31,651 bases of DNA from CALAED01 sp937891035. GTDB taxonomy: Bacteria > Actinomycetota > Actinomycetes > Streptosporangiales > Streptosporangiaceae. Made by a program: the position numbers and the translations under genes. The notes beneath the pieces were generated by a model. That model saw nothing but the letters and a program-made list of their open reading frames with translations. It had not been told where the DNA came from and did no database searches. The stretch is from positions 1-31,651 of the forward strand of contig DASQSZ010000143.1 in the NCBI GenBank assembly GCA_035642125.1, in the 5' to 3' direction. This document shows, piece by piece, positions 1-6,562 of the stretch. Numbering within the stretch: the first letter of the stretch is position 1; each line of letters begins with the position of its first letter.

Positions 1-2
1 CC

Positions 3-332
3 GGCCGCCGCCGCGCCGGAGGCGCTCAGGTGTTTCCCGCCACGGCGGCCTTGTTCGCCCCCGGCTGGGTCCTCGAACGGGGGATCTGCGTCTGGCCGGC
101 CCTCGCCGCCCGGCTCTGCCGGGGCGGCATCGTGTACGCGGGGCGGCGGATCAGACGGGCCGCCCACTCCGTACGAGAGCTCAGCCGAGATCCTCGGCGC
201 CCGGAGCGCGGAAGCCGACGAGCTTATGCGAACCATCACAAAACGGCTTCGTTCCGGACTGGCCGCACCGGCACAACGCCACCGTCCGGCGTCCAGCCTC
301 GATCCGCCGGCCGTCCTGGGTCCGCAGCGTGA
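3..332 (+). CDS. Glycosyltransferase, C-terminal fragment (gene starts before the window)
   Basis: The frame is open from the window edge to a TGA at 330-332. Residues encoded at about 30-185 read as a hydrophobic stretch (LFAPGWVLERGICVWPALA) followed by a basic tail with GGIVYAGRRIRRAAHSVREL. From memory this resembles the C-terminal tail of actinobacterial family 2 glycosyltransferases, where a membrane-associated helix precedes an AAHS motif. Families of this kind usually stop a few residues after that motif. Here the frame runs about 50 codons further and lies antisense over the CDGSH gene, so the last part may be read-through after loss of the normal stop. The sugar donor and acceptor cannot be told from this fragment. 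Confidence 0.5.
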   Translation, partial: GRRRAGGAQVFPATAALFAPGWVLERGICVWPALAARLCRGGIVYAGRRIRRAAHSVRELSRDPRRPERGSRRAYANHHKTASFRTGRTGTTPPSGVQPRSAGRPGSAA

Positions 333-480
333 TCGGGCCGCGCACCAGCAGCGGCCCGTCCACGCAGATCGTCACCGTCACCGGCACGTCCGACGCGATC
401 GCGTCAACGTCGTACGACTCGTAGGCCTCGTACGCGTCGTAGACCTCGTTCGTCCGGTCCGCTCGGCTCATCGGCGTCAC
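181..480 (-). CDS. CDGSH iron-sulfur domain protein
   Basis: A small 99-aa protein with a C-terminal CDGSH zinc-finger-like motif: CRCGQSGTKPFCDGSH supplies the three cysteines and one histidine that ligate a 2Fe-2S cluster in this family (mitoNEET-like fold). It is probably a cytosolic redox or Fe-S transfer protein; the bacterial role is not known precisely. The domain proper begins near residue 33 (VTVTICVDGPLLVRGPI). The N-terminus is an acidic, Tyr-rich stretch of near repeats (YDAYEAYESYDVDA), which is unusual. I chose the GTG at 480 because it lies 7 nt after the stop of the upstream small gene, suggesting translational coupling. An ATG at 471 is the alternative. The 3' half overlaps the converging glycosyltransferase frame. 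Confidence 0.85.
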   Translation of the reverse strand: MTPMSRADRTNEVYDAYEAYESYDVDAIASDVPVTVTICVDGPLLVRGPITLRTQDGRRIEAGRRTVALCRCGQSGTKPFCDGSHKLVGFRAPGAEDLG

Positions 481-487
481 ACCGGAT

Positions 488-640
488 TCAGACCCCTCGG
501 CGGCGGCGCGGCACCGCGGCGCGCCGCCGCGACGGGGCCAGCAGGCGGCTGAGCACCCGGAACGGAAGCGTGATGACCGTGACGATGATGTTGGTGACCG
601 TCGCCAGGATGGTCACCAGTGCGTCTATGATGCGTCGCAT
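488..640 (-). CDS. Small basic membrane protein (50 aa)
   Basis: The protein begins MRRIIDALVTILATVTNII and contains one hydrophobic helix (residues about 4-28) followed by LPFRVLSRLL and a very Arg-rich tail. The ATG at 640 is chosen over an upstream in-frame start at 670 because GAGGAG lies about 8 nt before it. The layout suggests a single-pass inner-membrane peptide with a cytoplasmic basic tail. The stop lies just before the start of the CDGSH gene, so the two are probably co-transcribed. The LPFR...L motif resembles short conserved actinobacterial hypothetical proteins; no function is known to me. Confidence 0.6.
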   Translation of the reverse strand: MRRIIDALVTILATVTNIIVTVITLPFRVLSRLLAPSRRRAAVPRRRRGV

Positions 641-703
641 TCGACCCTCTCCTCGTTTGTCGTCGCCCAAAGGCGGACAGGGACTTCCCTTCCCCTCCGC
701 CGG

Positions 704-717
704 CGTTTACACAAACG
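704..717 (-). promoter_or_regulatory. Inverted repeat upstream of the small membrane protein/CDGSH pair
   Basis: CGTTTGTGTAAACG (minus strand) is a perfect inverted repeat with 5-bp arms and a 4-nt centre, about 65 nt upstream of the start at 640. A G-rich stretch lies 12-16 nt downstream, so the GTTT could also be the -35 part of an alternative (sigB-like) promoter. Both readings are inference. Confidence 0.25.
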
Positions 718-742
718 ACGAGTTCACACCGGTCACTTTCCG

Positions 743-1372
743 TCACATTTCTTCGACGAGTGCAGGGTGTCGTGGATCGTCGACGCGGACGACCACGTTT
801 GCGACCCGCGCGGGCGCGGCCTCGGCCGCGTAGCGCGCGTAGGCGGGCAGCATCCACCGGCGGCCGGGTTCGGTCCGCCGCTCAAGGGCGCCCGGCGACA
901 TCCAGAGGTGTACGACATAGTCGAACGGCAGGCCCCGGCCGAGCAGGATCGCCCCATCGAGCACGACAACCCCGCCGGGCGGCAGCCTGCGGTAGCCGGC
1001 CCTGGCCGCTCGGTCGACGGCGCTGTCCCACAGCGCGGGCAGTACCCGTCCGGTGCCGCCGGGCTCGAGCGGGGCGAGCACTTCGCGGATCAACCCGCCC
1101 ACGTCGAGCCAGTCGGTGTAATACAGGTCGGGATCGTCCCGGCCGAATTCGAGGCGCAGCGAGGCCGGCCGCAGGAAGTCGCCGGCCGAGACCCGGAGCA
1201 CCTCGCGGCCGCGCACCCGCAGCGGATCGACCAGCGCGTCGGCGAGCTCGTCCGGCCGGGCCGCCGGCGCGCCGTCGACCGCGACCCGCGCCCACGAGGA
1301 CCCGCGTACGGGCATGATGCGCTCGGCGAGCTCGTCGACCAGCGACGACGGGGAGATCGGCCGGGCGCGCAC
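743..1372 (-). CDS. Uridine kinase-like P-loop protein with degenerate Walker A
   Basis: A 209-aa protein of the actinobacterial uridine kinase-like group. It has the order expected of a nucleoside-kinase fold: strand and loop VAVDGAPAARPDELADAL (residues about 30-48), then FGRDDPDLYYTDWLDVGGL, then GVVVLDGAILLGRGLPFDYVV where a Walker B strand sits, then LERRTEPGRRW resembling a lid. The canonical GxxxxGK[ST] is not present; the loop reads GAPAARPDE with no Lys-Ser/Thr pair. ATP-dependent phosphorylation of uridine is therefore doubtful, although relatives are routinely annotated as uridine kinase. The GTG start is supported by AGGA 7 nt upstream. The neighbours suggest no pathway. Confidence 0.7.
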   Translation of the reverse strand: MRARPISPSSLVDELAERIMPVRGSSWARVAVDGAPAARPDELADALVDPLRVRGREVLRVSAGDFLRPASLRLEFGRDDPDLYYTDWLDVGGLIREVLAPLEPGGTGRVLPALWDSAVDRAARAGYRRLPPGGVVVLDGAILLGRGLPFDYVVHLWMSPGALERRTEPGRRWMLPAYARYAAEAAPARVANVVVRVDDPRHPALVEEM

Positions 1373-1420
1373 CGCTCCATCCTGCCAAGGGCGGCGGCGC
1401 GCTCGGCGATGGGCCTGGGC

Positions 1421-3088
1421 TCAGTGCCCCTCGGCCCCGTGCCCCTCGGCCCCGTGCCCCTCGTCGCGGTGCCGGTCGGCCGCCGCGACGAAGGCCTGAG
1501 TCGTCTCGTCGGCCAGTTGCCTCGTCACCGGGGCTTCGGGCGGGGGTGGCGGCGCCGTCATGGCCATGGCCTCGGTCTCCTCGATCTCCTCCAGATGCAG
1601 CCGGACACGGACGGCCTGCTCGGCGAAGTCCGCGTAGTGCCCGGGGACCGCAGTCGCCGGGGCGGGCTCGGCGGCGGGCCGCGGAATCCTGACATGGTCG
1701 GAAAGGTCGGGCAGATCCGTGCGCGCGTCATCGAGCGTGAGACAGGCGTCGAACGGGTTGGCGGCGGCCCACCTGTCGCGCTCGGTGAGCGGCTGCGCGT
1801 CAGGGGCGAAGAGCCGGCGCACGGTCGCCGGCACGCAGGCATGGTCGTGCGTCTCGGCGTCGACCGTGTGCGCCGGGATGTACGGCGAGACGATGACGGC
1901 CGGCACCCGCGGGCCGAGCATGGTGAAGTCGAACGCCGCGCCCCTGCGGCGAAAGACGGCGCGCAGCAGCCGCGCCATCCGGCCGGGCGGGTCCCCGGGA
2001 GCGGGCACTCCGGTGGGCGGCGGGACATGGTCGTAGAAGCCGCCGTGCTCGTCGTAGGTGATCAGCAGCACGCTCCGCTTGAAGACATCCATGTTGGCGC
2101 GCAGCGCCTCGTAGATCGTGGCGACGAGGGCCTCGCCGCGGGCGAAGTCGGTGTCGTCCCCATGCGGAGAGCCCTCGGGAAAGACGTCGTAGGCGGCGTC
2201 GTCGACCAGGTTGTTGCCCGGGTGCTGGCTGTTGCTGACGCCTCGTTCGCCGATCACCGGCGTCCGGTCGAGGGTGTGCAGCGGCGGCCGGTGGTTGGGC
2301 TCGATGAAGGAGTAGGCGGGCAGGTCCCCCGCCGCGACGTGGTCGGCGAACGCGTCGAACCGGAACCAGTTGGCGTGCCGGCCCGGGCTGTCCCACAGGT
2401 TCGGAAAGGCCCACGCCTGCGGGGTGTCGTCGTGGTAGATCCGCCAGGTGTGGCCATGGTCTTCGAGCAGCTCGAAGATCGTCTTGTCCTTGTACAGGCG
2501 GGGGTAGATGGCGGTCTCCCCGTCCGAGGTGGCGGCGTGCATGAAGTTGCGGTTGGGCCAGGTCTCCCCCGGCACCGAACAGAACCAGCGCACGCACACG
2601 GCAAAGTTGAGCGCGAGCGTGCTCAGCACCGGCACCTGCTTGCTCGACTGGCAGGCCATGATCAGCGGGCCGCGGTTGTGGATCGGCGGGTCATCGGCGC
2701 GCCCCGGCCCCCGGGTCGTCCACCAGTTGAGCAGCGGGCCGAGCAGCCCGGCGAATTGCGGGGCGGCCAGCCCGCGGGCCTTACGTTCGTAGCTGACCAC
2801 GAACCCCTGGTTGGTTGGCCGCCGGTGCTTGCCGAACCCGCGGACGGCCAACTGTTCCATCACGGCGTCGTGCGAGTGATCGGGGTCGGCCGGCAGCACC
2901 GGCTTGGCGTCGGGGGTGGCCGCCACGGTTGCCGCCTTCGTCGCCCCGGCGGGCCACGTGGGGTTGACGTGCGGTGCGCCGTGGTTGAGGCCCTCGAACG
3001 CGGGGTCGGGGTGCTCGAGAAAGCCGAGCATATGGTCGAACGACCGGTTCTCCAACGCGAGAACGATGACGTGGTCGATGGTAGGCAT
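1421..3088 (-). CDS. Phospholipase C-type phosphoesterase (acid phosphatase/PLC superfamily)
   Basis: A 555-aa member of the PF04185 phosphoesterase family. The N-terminus starts directly with the metal-binding motif (DHVIVLALENRSFDHMLG, residues 5-22). FIEPNHRPP follows at about 261-269 and YDEHGGFYDHVPPP at 345-358, matching the metal and phosphate site motifs. GPRVPAVIVSPYIP is also characteristic. The family hydrolyses phosphodiesters or phosphomonoesters, including phosphatidylcholine, but the substrate cannot be assigned here. No signal peptide is visible although many relatives are exported. The ATG at 3088 has GGGAGG about 6 nt upstream. The C-terminal tail is a short Gly-His repeat (EGHGAEGHGAEGH) from a 15-bp DNA tandem repeat. 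The gene is monocistronic. Confidence 0.88.
   Translation of the reverse strand: MPTIDHVIVLALENRSFDHMLGFLEHPDPAFEGLNHGAPHVNPTWPAGATKAATVAATPDAKPVLPADPDHSHDAVMEQLAVRGFGKHRRPTNQGFVVSYERKARGLAAPQFAGLLGPLLNWWTTRGPGRADDPPIHNRGPLIMACQSSKQVPVLSTLALNFAVCVRWFCSVPGETWPNRNFMHAATSDGETAIYPRLYKDKTIFELLEDHGHTWRIYHDDTPQAWAFPNLWDSPGRHANWFRFDAFADHVAAGDLPAYSFIEPNHRPPLHTLDRTPVIGERGVSNSQHPGNNLVDDAAYDVFPEGSPHGDDTDFARGEALVATIYEALRANMDVFKRSVLLITYDEHGGFYDHVPPPTGVPAPGDPPGRMARLLRAVFRRRGAAFDFTMLGPRVPAVIVSPYIPAHTVDAETHDHACVPATVRRLFAPDAQPLTERDRWAAANPFDACLTLDDARTDLPDLSDHVRIPRPAAEPAPATAVPGHYADFAEQAVRVRLHLEEIEETEAMAMTAPPPPPEAPVTRQLADETTQAFVAAADRHRDEGHGAEGHGAEGH
1425..1469. repeat. 15-bp tandem repeat at the 3' end of the phosphoesterase gene
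   Basis: The unit TGCCCCTCGGCCCCG occurs at 1425-1439 and 1440-1454, with a diverged third copy at 1455-1469. It encodes repeated EGHGA on the minus strand. Slippage could vary the length of this His-rich tail. Confidence 0.85.
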
Positions 3089-3233
3089 GGGGCGCCTCCC
3101 TGGTGGACGGGCAGAATGGCGGAACGCGCCGTGCGCGGGAGGCGAGATAGCGGGACGTCACGCCTTTACACAGCCTCGTGACTACCAACTATGACGGAGA
3201 TGTACACGCTCCGTTAGGGTCTTTGGTCCCTTG

Positions 3234-3671
3234 TCAGCTTGATCGCCGGTGCGCGACCACCAAGCCGACCGTCACCCCGTACGCGACGTGGTCGGCGACT
3301 TGCGGCGGCATCGGGAGCGCCCGGATCCGTGGGAACCTCCGTCCCACGAGCCCGAGGTCGACGGCCGCGATGACCAACCCGGCAGCCGCGCCGATGGCGG
3401 CGGCCACGCCGCGGCTGGGCCGCGCGGGCAACATCGCGGCCAGTACGCCGGCCCAGCCCACCGACAGCGCCGCGTGCACGGGGAGCGCCGCCGCGATCAG
3501 CACGACCGGACGGCTCTCGCCGGGCAGGACCAGCGTGCCGGCGGCGACCGTGGCCTCGATCGGGCTGCGCCGGGTCGCCAAGGCGTACGCCGTTGACGGC
3601 ACCCCCGCGAACAGGCCGCCGGCCGCGCCGGCGACCACGACGTCACGGAGCCAAGGGCGATCTACGTCCAC
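3234..3671 (-). CDS. Conserved actinobacterial membrane protein, about 4 TM
   Basis: A 145-aa protein with about four hydrophobic segments (residues about 8-25, 41-60, 65-83 and 88-108) and a conserved-looking C-terminal part, FPRIRALPMPPQVADHVAYG, followed by a last hydrophobic stretch. This tail resembles uncharacterised actinobacterial integral membrane proteins. No catalytic residues can be identified. The GTG at 3671 is the first usable start in frame; the nearby ATG at 3679 is in another frame. The gene sits alone between the phosphoesterase promoter region and the GH16 terminator, all three on the minus strand. Confidence 0.65.
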   Translation of the reverse strand: MDVDRPWLRDVVVAGAAGGLFAGVPSTAYALATRRSPIEATVAAGTLVLPGESRPVVLIAAALPVHAALSVGWAGVLAAMLPARPSRGVAAAIGAAAGLVIAAVDLGLVGRRFPRIRALPMPPQVADHVAYGVTVGLVVAHRRSS

Positions 3672-3743
3672 CGAGCCATCTTGGCCCGGCCACGACCGCG
3701 CACCAACGGCGGGGCCCCATGAGCGGCCCCGCCGCGCGGTGGC

Positions 3744-3792
3744 GGGTGGGAGAGCGCCCCTGAAAGCTCGGAGAGAGAGCGCTCTCCCACCC
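3744..3792 (-). terminator. Stem-loop downstream of the GH16 gene; also contains an operator-like core
   Basis: A perfect 14-bp inverted repeat (GGGTGGGAGAGCGC at 3744-3757 and its complement at 3779-3792) has a 21-nt loop and begins 5 nt after the GH16 stop. It would form a strong hairpin in the mRNA without a U-tract, as is common in actinomycetes. Its inner side contains GAGAGCGCTCTC (3775-3786), the same 12-bp core as the LacI operator at 5313-5330. Confidence 0.6.
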
Positions 3793-3797
3793 TTCTC

Positions 3798-5258
3798 CTA
3801 CGTGCTGAATGTGAACCAGTTGAGGTTGGCGAAGTCGGCCGGCTGGCCGCTGGTAAAGCGCAGGAACACCGTATGGGTCCCGGTGACTCCGCTGATATTG
3901 GCCGGCTTGGTGGTCCACGATTGCCAGCCGCCGGTGTTGGCGACGGCGAAGCTCCCGATCGGCGGATTGTTCACGTTGTCGAGCCTGACCTCGACGAGAC
4001 CGCTGACGCCGCTCGGCGCGCCCGACGCCACCCTGGCCCGGAACTGCCGGAGCGGGGTCGACCCGAAGTTGACGCCGTTGTACTGCGCCCAGTCGCCGTT
4101 CGCCAGCCAGCCGATGTTCTGCCCGCCGCCGGTGTCGCTACAGGCCTCGGTCTGCACGCCCGACTGGGCAGAGAAGCCCTCGGCCTGGATCGTCGACGTG
4201 GCGCTGACGCCGCCGGGAGGCGGCGGGGGCGGGGGCGGCGGCGTGGTCCCGCCGCCGCTGGTGTAGACGGCCACGTAGTCGACGAGCATCGGCACGCCCG
4301 ACGCGGTCGCCGCGGTGGGCCCGCCGCCGAACGCAGCGGGGAAGCCGCCGCCCATCGCCACGTTGAGGATGATAAAGAACCCGTGGTGGGTGGCATTGTT
4401 CCAGGTCGTCGCGTCCACCTGGTTGGAGTTGATGGTGAAGTAGTTCGCGCCGTCGAGGTACCAGCGGATCTGTTCGGGCGAGACGCTCCTGTCGTACTCC
4501 ATCGCGTACGTGTGGAAGCCGGTCTGGCAGCCGGGGCACGGCCGCTCGCCGCTGCCGATGCCGGTATTTTCGTTGCAGGGGCCGCCGGGCGCGGTGCCGC
4601 AGTGCAGCGCGGCGAACACCGAGCTGCGGCCGTTGATGTCCTCCATGATGTCGATCTCGCCTATGCCGGGCCAGTTCGTGGCGCCGACCGGGCGGGCGGC
4701 GTCGCCCAGCATCCAAAACGCCGGCCAGTATCCGGCGGCGGCGGCGCCGCTGACGTTCGGCTGCTGGAGCGAGGCCTGGACCCGCAGTTTGCCGCCGACC
4801 GGCGCGGCGAAGTCGGTGCGCTGGGTCTCGATCCGGCCGGAGGTCCAGTTGCCGGCGGCGTCGCGGACCGGCGTGATCAGCAGGCGCCCGGCGCCGTCCT
4901 GCCGGACGTTGGCGGTGCTGTTGGTCATGGTCTCGATCTCACCGGTGCCCCAGTTGGGCGCGCCGCCCGGATAGCCGCGGCCCAGACTGTAGAGCCAGTT
5001 GGCGGTGTTGACGCCGGTGCCGGCCGCGCCGTTGAAGTCGTCGGCGAAGATCTGCGTCCAGCCCGCCGGCGGCGGCGGGAGGGCCGCGGACGCGCTGATC
5101 GCGCCGGCCGGGAGGAGCAGCGACGTGACGGCGGCCACGATCGCCAGGCCCGTACGGCGCCGGCCGCGGCGGATCCGCGCCATAAGCCGGCCGCGGCGGC
5201 GGCCGGCGGGACGGCCGGGGGGACGGCCGGCGACGCGGCCGGCTGGTCGATGGAACAT
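3798..5258 (-). CDS. Secreted GH16 endo-beta-glucanase with C-terminal CBM6
   Basis: A 486-aa exported enzyme. A long Arg/Pro/Gly-rich n-region (residues 1-36) precedes a hydrophobic core (TGLAIVAAVTSLLLP) and a likely cleavage site after ISASA near residue 58. The GH16 domain spans about 65-334, with the catalytic signature GEIDIMED (Glu201, Asp203, Glu206) of laminarinase-type enzymes. A poly-Pro linker (339-348) leads to a CBM6 beta-sandwich (about 355-486). It probably cleaves beta-1,3 or mixed-linked glucans in fungal or plant polysaccharide. The ATG at 5258 is preferred over the internal one at 5183 because GGGAGG lies 7 nt upstream of the former. A divergent LacI gene and operator indicate saccharide induction. 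Confidence 0.92.
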   Translation of the reverse strand: MFHRPAGRVAGRPPGRPAGRRRGRLMARIRRGRRRTGLAIVAAVTSLLLPAGAISASAALPPPPAGWTQIFADDFNGAAGTGVNTANWLYSLGRGYPGGAPNWGTGEIETMTNSTANVRQDGAGRLLITPVRDAAGNWTSGRIETQRTDFAAPVGGKLRVQASLQQPNVSGAAAAGYWPAFWMLGDAARPVGATNWPGIGEIDIMEDINGRSSVFAALHCGTAPGGPCNENTGIGSGERPCPGCQTGFHTYAMEYDRSVSPEQIRWYLDGANYFTINSNQVDATTWNNATHHGFFIILNVAMGGGFPAAFGGGPTAATASGVPMLVDYVAVYTSGGGTTPPPPPPPPPGGVSATSTIQAEGFSAQSGVQTEACSDTGGGQNIGWLANGDWAQYNGVNFGSTPLRQFRARVASGAPSGVSGLVEVRLDNVNNPPIGSFAVANTGGWQSWTTKPANISGVTGTHTVFLRFTSGQPADFANLNWFTFST

Positions 5259-5311
5259 TGCACTACCTCCCAGAGGCGGGGGTTCGGGAGCGAAGCGGCG
5301 ACCTCATGCGC

Positions 5312-5340
5312 TTGAGAGAGCGCTCTCTCACTCGTACAAT
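5312..5340 (+). promoter_or_regulatory. Sigma-70-type promoter of the LacI regulator gene
   Basis: TTGAGA (5312-5317) and TACAAT (5335-5340) are separated by 17 bp. Transcription would start near 5347, giving a leader of about 95 nt. The -35 and spacer are covered by the palindromic operator, which suggests autorepression. Confidence 0.6.
5313..5330. promoter_or_regulatory. LacI-family operator, perfect 18-bp palindrome
   Basis: TGAGAGAGCGCTCTCTCA is a perfect palindrome centred on the CG step typical of LacI-family sites and related to the CebR-type box TGGGAGCGCTCCCA. It lies between the divergent GH16 gene and the LacI regulator gene, so it can control both. The sequence is directly seen; binding is inferred from family knowledge. 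Confidence 0.85.
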
Positions 5341-5442
5341 GCCGTGCCTTGGCTGTCAATAGACGTCATCGTCCCCGACCCGGCGGTGCACAATAGGCAG
5401 GGTCGGGGGCGCGGCCGGCGGTTGTCGCGGCAGGGGGTGCCC

Positions 5443-6462
5443 ATGGGTGAACGAGGGTCCGGTCGCGAGCGACCGACCTTGGAAAAGGTCGCGCTGCGCG
5501 CCGGAGTCTCCCGCGCCACCGTCTCCCGCGTGGTCAACGGCGCGCCCACCGTCCATCCGCGCATCCGCGACACCGTGCTGCGCGTGGTGCGCGAGCTGGG
5601 GTACGTACCGAACCCGGCCGCCCGCAGCCTGGTCACGCAGCGCACCGACTCCTACGCCCTCGTCGTCCCCGAGCAAGCCAGCCGGGTCTTTTCCGACGAC
5701 CAGTTCTTCCCCGGCGTGATCAGCGGCGTGCACCAGGAGCTTGAGGAGGCCGACAAGCAACTGGTGCTGATGCTGGCCTCGTCGGCCACCAGCCACGACA
5801 GGATCGAGCGGTACGCGATCGGCGGGCACGTCGACGGCGTGATGTTCGCTTCGCTGCACGGCGCCGACCCCATGCCCGCCGCGCTGGCGCGCCTTGGCAT
5901 CCCGGTGGTCGCGAACGGCCGGCCGCTGGGCCGCCGGACCGTGCCGTACGTCGACGTCGACCACGCGGGCGGCGTCGGCCTGGCGATCGGGCACCTTCTC
6001 GAACGCGGGCGCACCCGGATCGCCACCATCGCCGGCCCGCAGGACATGGTCGCCGGGATCGAGCGGCTCACCGGCTACCGAACCGCGCTGCGCGGCTCGC
6101 GCCGCAGGTCGATCGTGGCGGTGGGCGACTTCACTCGCGAGTCCGGCGCCACCGCCATGCGGCAACTGCTCGACGACGACCCGCGCCTCGACGCCGTCTT
6201 CGTCGCCTCCGACCTGATGGCCGAGGGGGCGTTGCGCACCCTCCGGCGCGCCGGGCGGCGGGTGCCCGACGACGTCGCGGTGATCGGGTTCGACGACGTC
6301 GCGCTGGCCCGCTACACCGAGCCGCCGCTCACCACCGTCCGCCAACCGATCTCCGAGATCGGCCGGGTGCTGGCCGGCCAGTTGCTGCGCCTGGCCGCCG
6401 GCGAGGACATCGCGCCCGAGGTCGTCCTCCCCACCGAACTGGTCATCAGAGAATCCACCTGA
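5443..6462 (+). CDS. LacI family transcriptional regulator
   Basis: A 339-aa repressor. The N-terminal helix-turn-helix and hinge helix are clear: TLEKVALRAGVSRATVSRVV, then GYVPNPAARSLVTQRT. A periplasmic-binding-protein-like sensor domain follows (residues about 65-339) with the family motifs RRVPDDVAVIGFDDV and LTTVRQPISEIG near the C-terminus. I chose the ATG at 5443 because AGGGGG lies 5 nt upstream and few residues precede the HTH. An in-frame GTG at 5437 is possible. It is divergent from the GH16 gene across an 18-bp operator, so it probably represses the glucanase and itself until an oligosaccharide binds. Confidence 0.93.
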   Translation: MGERGSGRERPTLEKVALRAGVSRATVSRVVNGAPTVHPRIRDTVLRVVRELGYVPNPAARSLVTQRTDSYALVVPEQASRVFSDDQFFPGVISGVHQELEEADKQLVLMLASSATSHDRIERYAIGGHVDGVMFASLHGADPMPAALARLGIPVVANGRPLGRRTVPYVDVDHAGGVGLAIGHLLERGRTRIATIAGPQDMVAGIERLTGYRTALRGSRRRSIVAVGDFTRESGATAMRQLLDDDPRLDAVFVASDLMAEGALRTLRRAGRRVPDDVAVIGFDDVALARYTEPPLTTVRQPISEIGRVLAGQLLRLAAGEDIAPEVVLPTELVIREST

Positions 6463-6496
6463 CTCCCAGGCAGCGCCGGGTCCGCTGCGGCAAGGC

Positions 6497-6540
6497 GGCC
6501 CGGCCGGCTGTCCGTCCTACAGCCGGCCGGGCCTTTCTCT
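6497..6540. terminator. Strong bidirectional terminator between lacI-type and metalloprotease genes
   Basis: A perfect 15-bp stem (6497-6511 with 6519-6533) and 7-nt loop is followed by TTTCTCT on the plus strand. It lies between two convergent stops (6462 and 6563), so it should end transcription from both sides. Confidence 0.9.
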
Positions 6541-6562
6541 CCCCTTCTGACCGCCTAATCAA

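Noticed and set aside
767..3181. Plus-strand open frame of 804 aa
   Set aside because: It lies antisense to the uridine kinase-like and phosphoesterase genes, which have clear motifs and ribosome sites. High GC keeps antisense frames open.
3873..5315. Plus-strand open frame of 480 aa
   Set aside because: Antisense of the GH16 gene, low-complexity Arg/Gly/Ala text without any domain.
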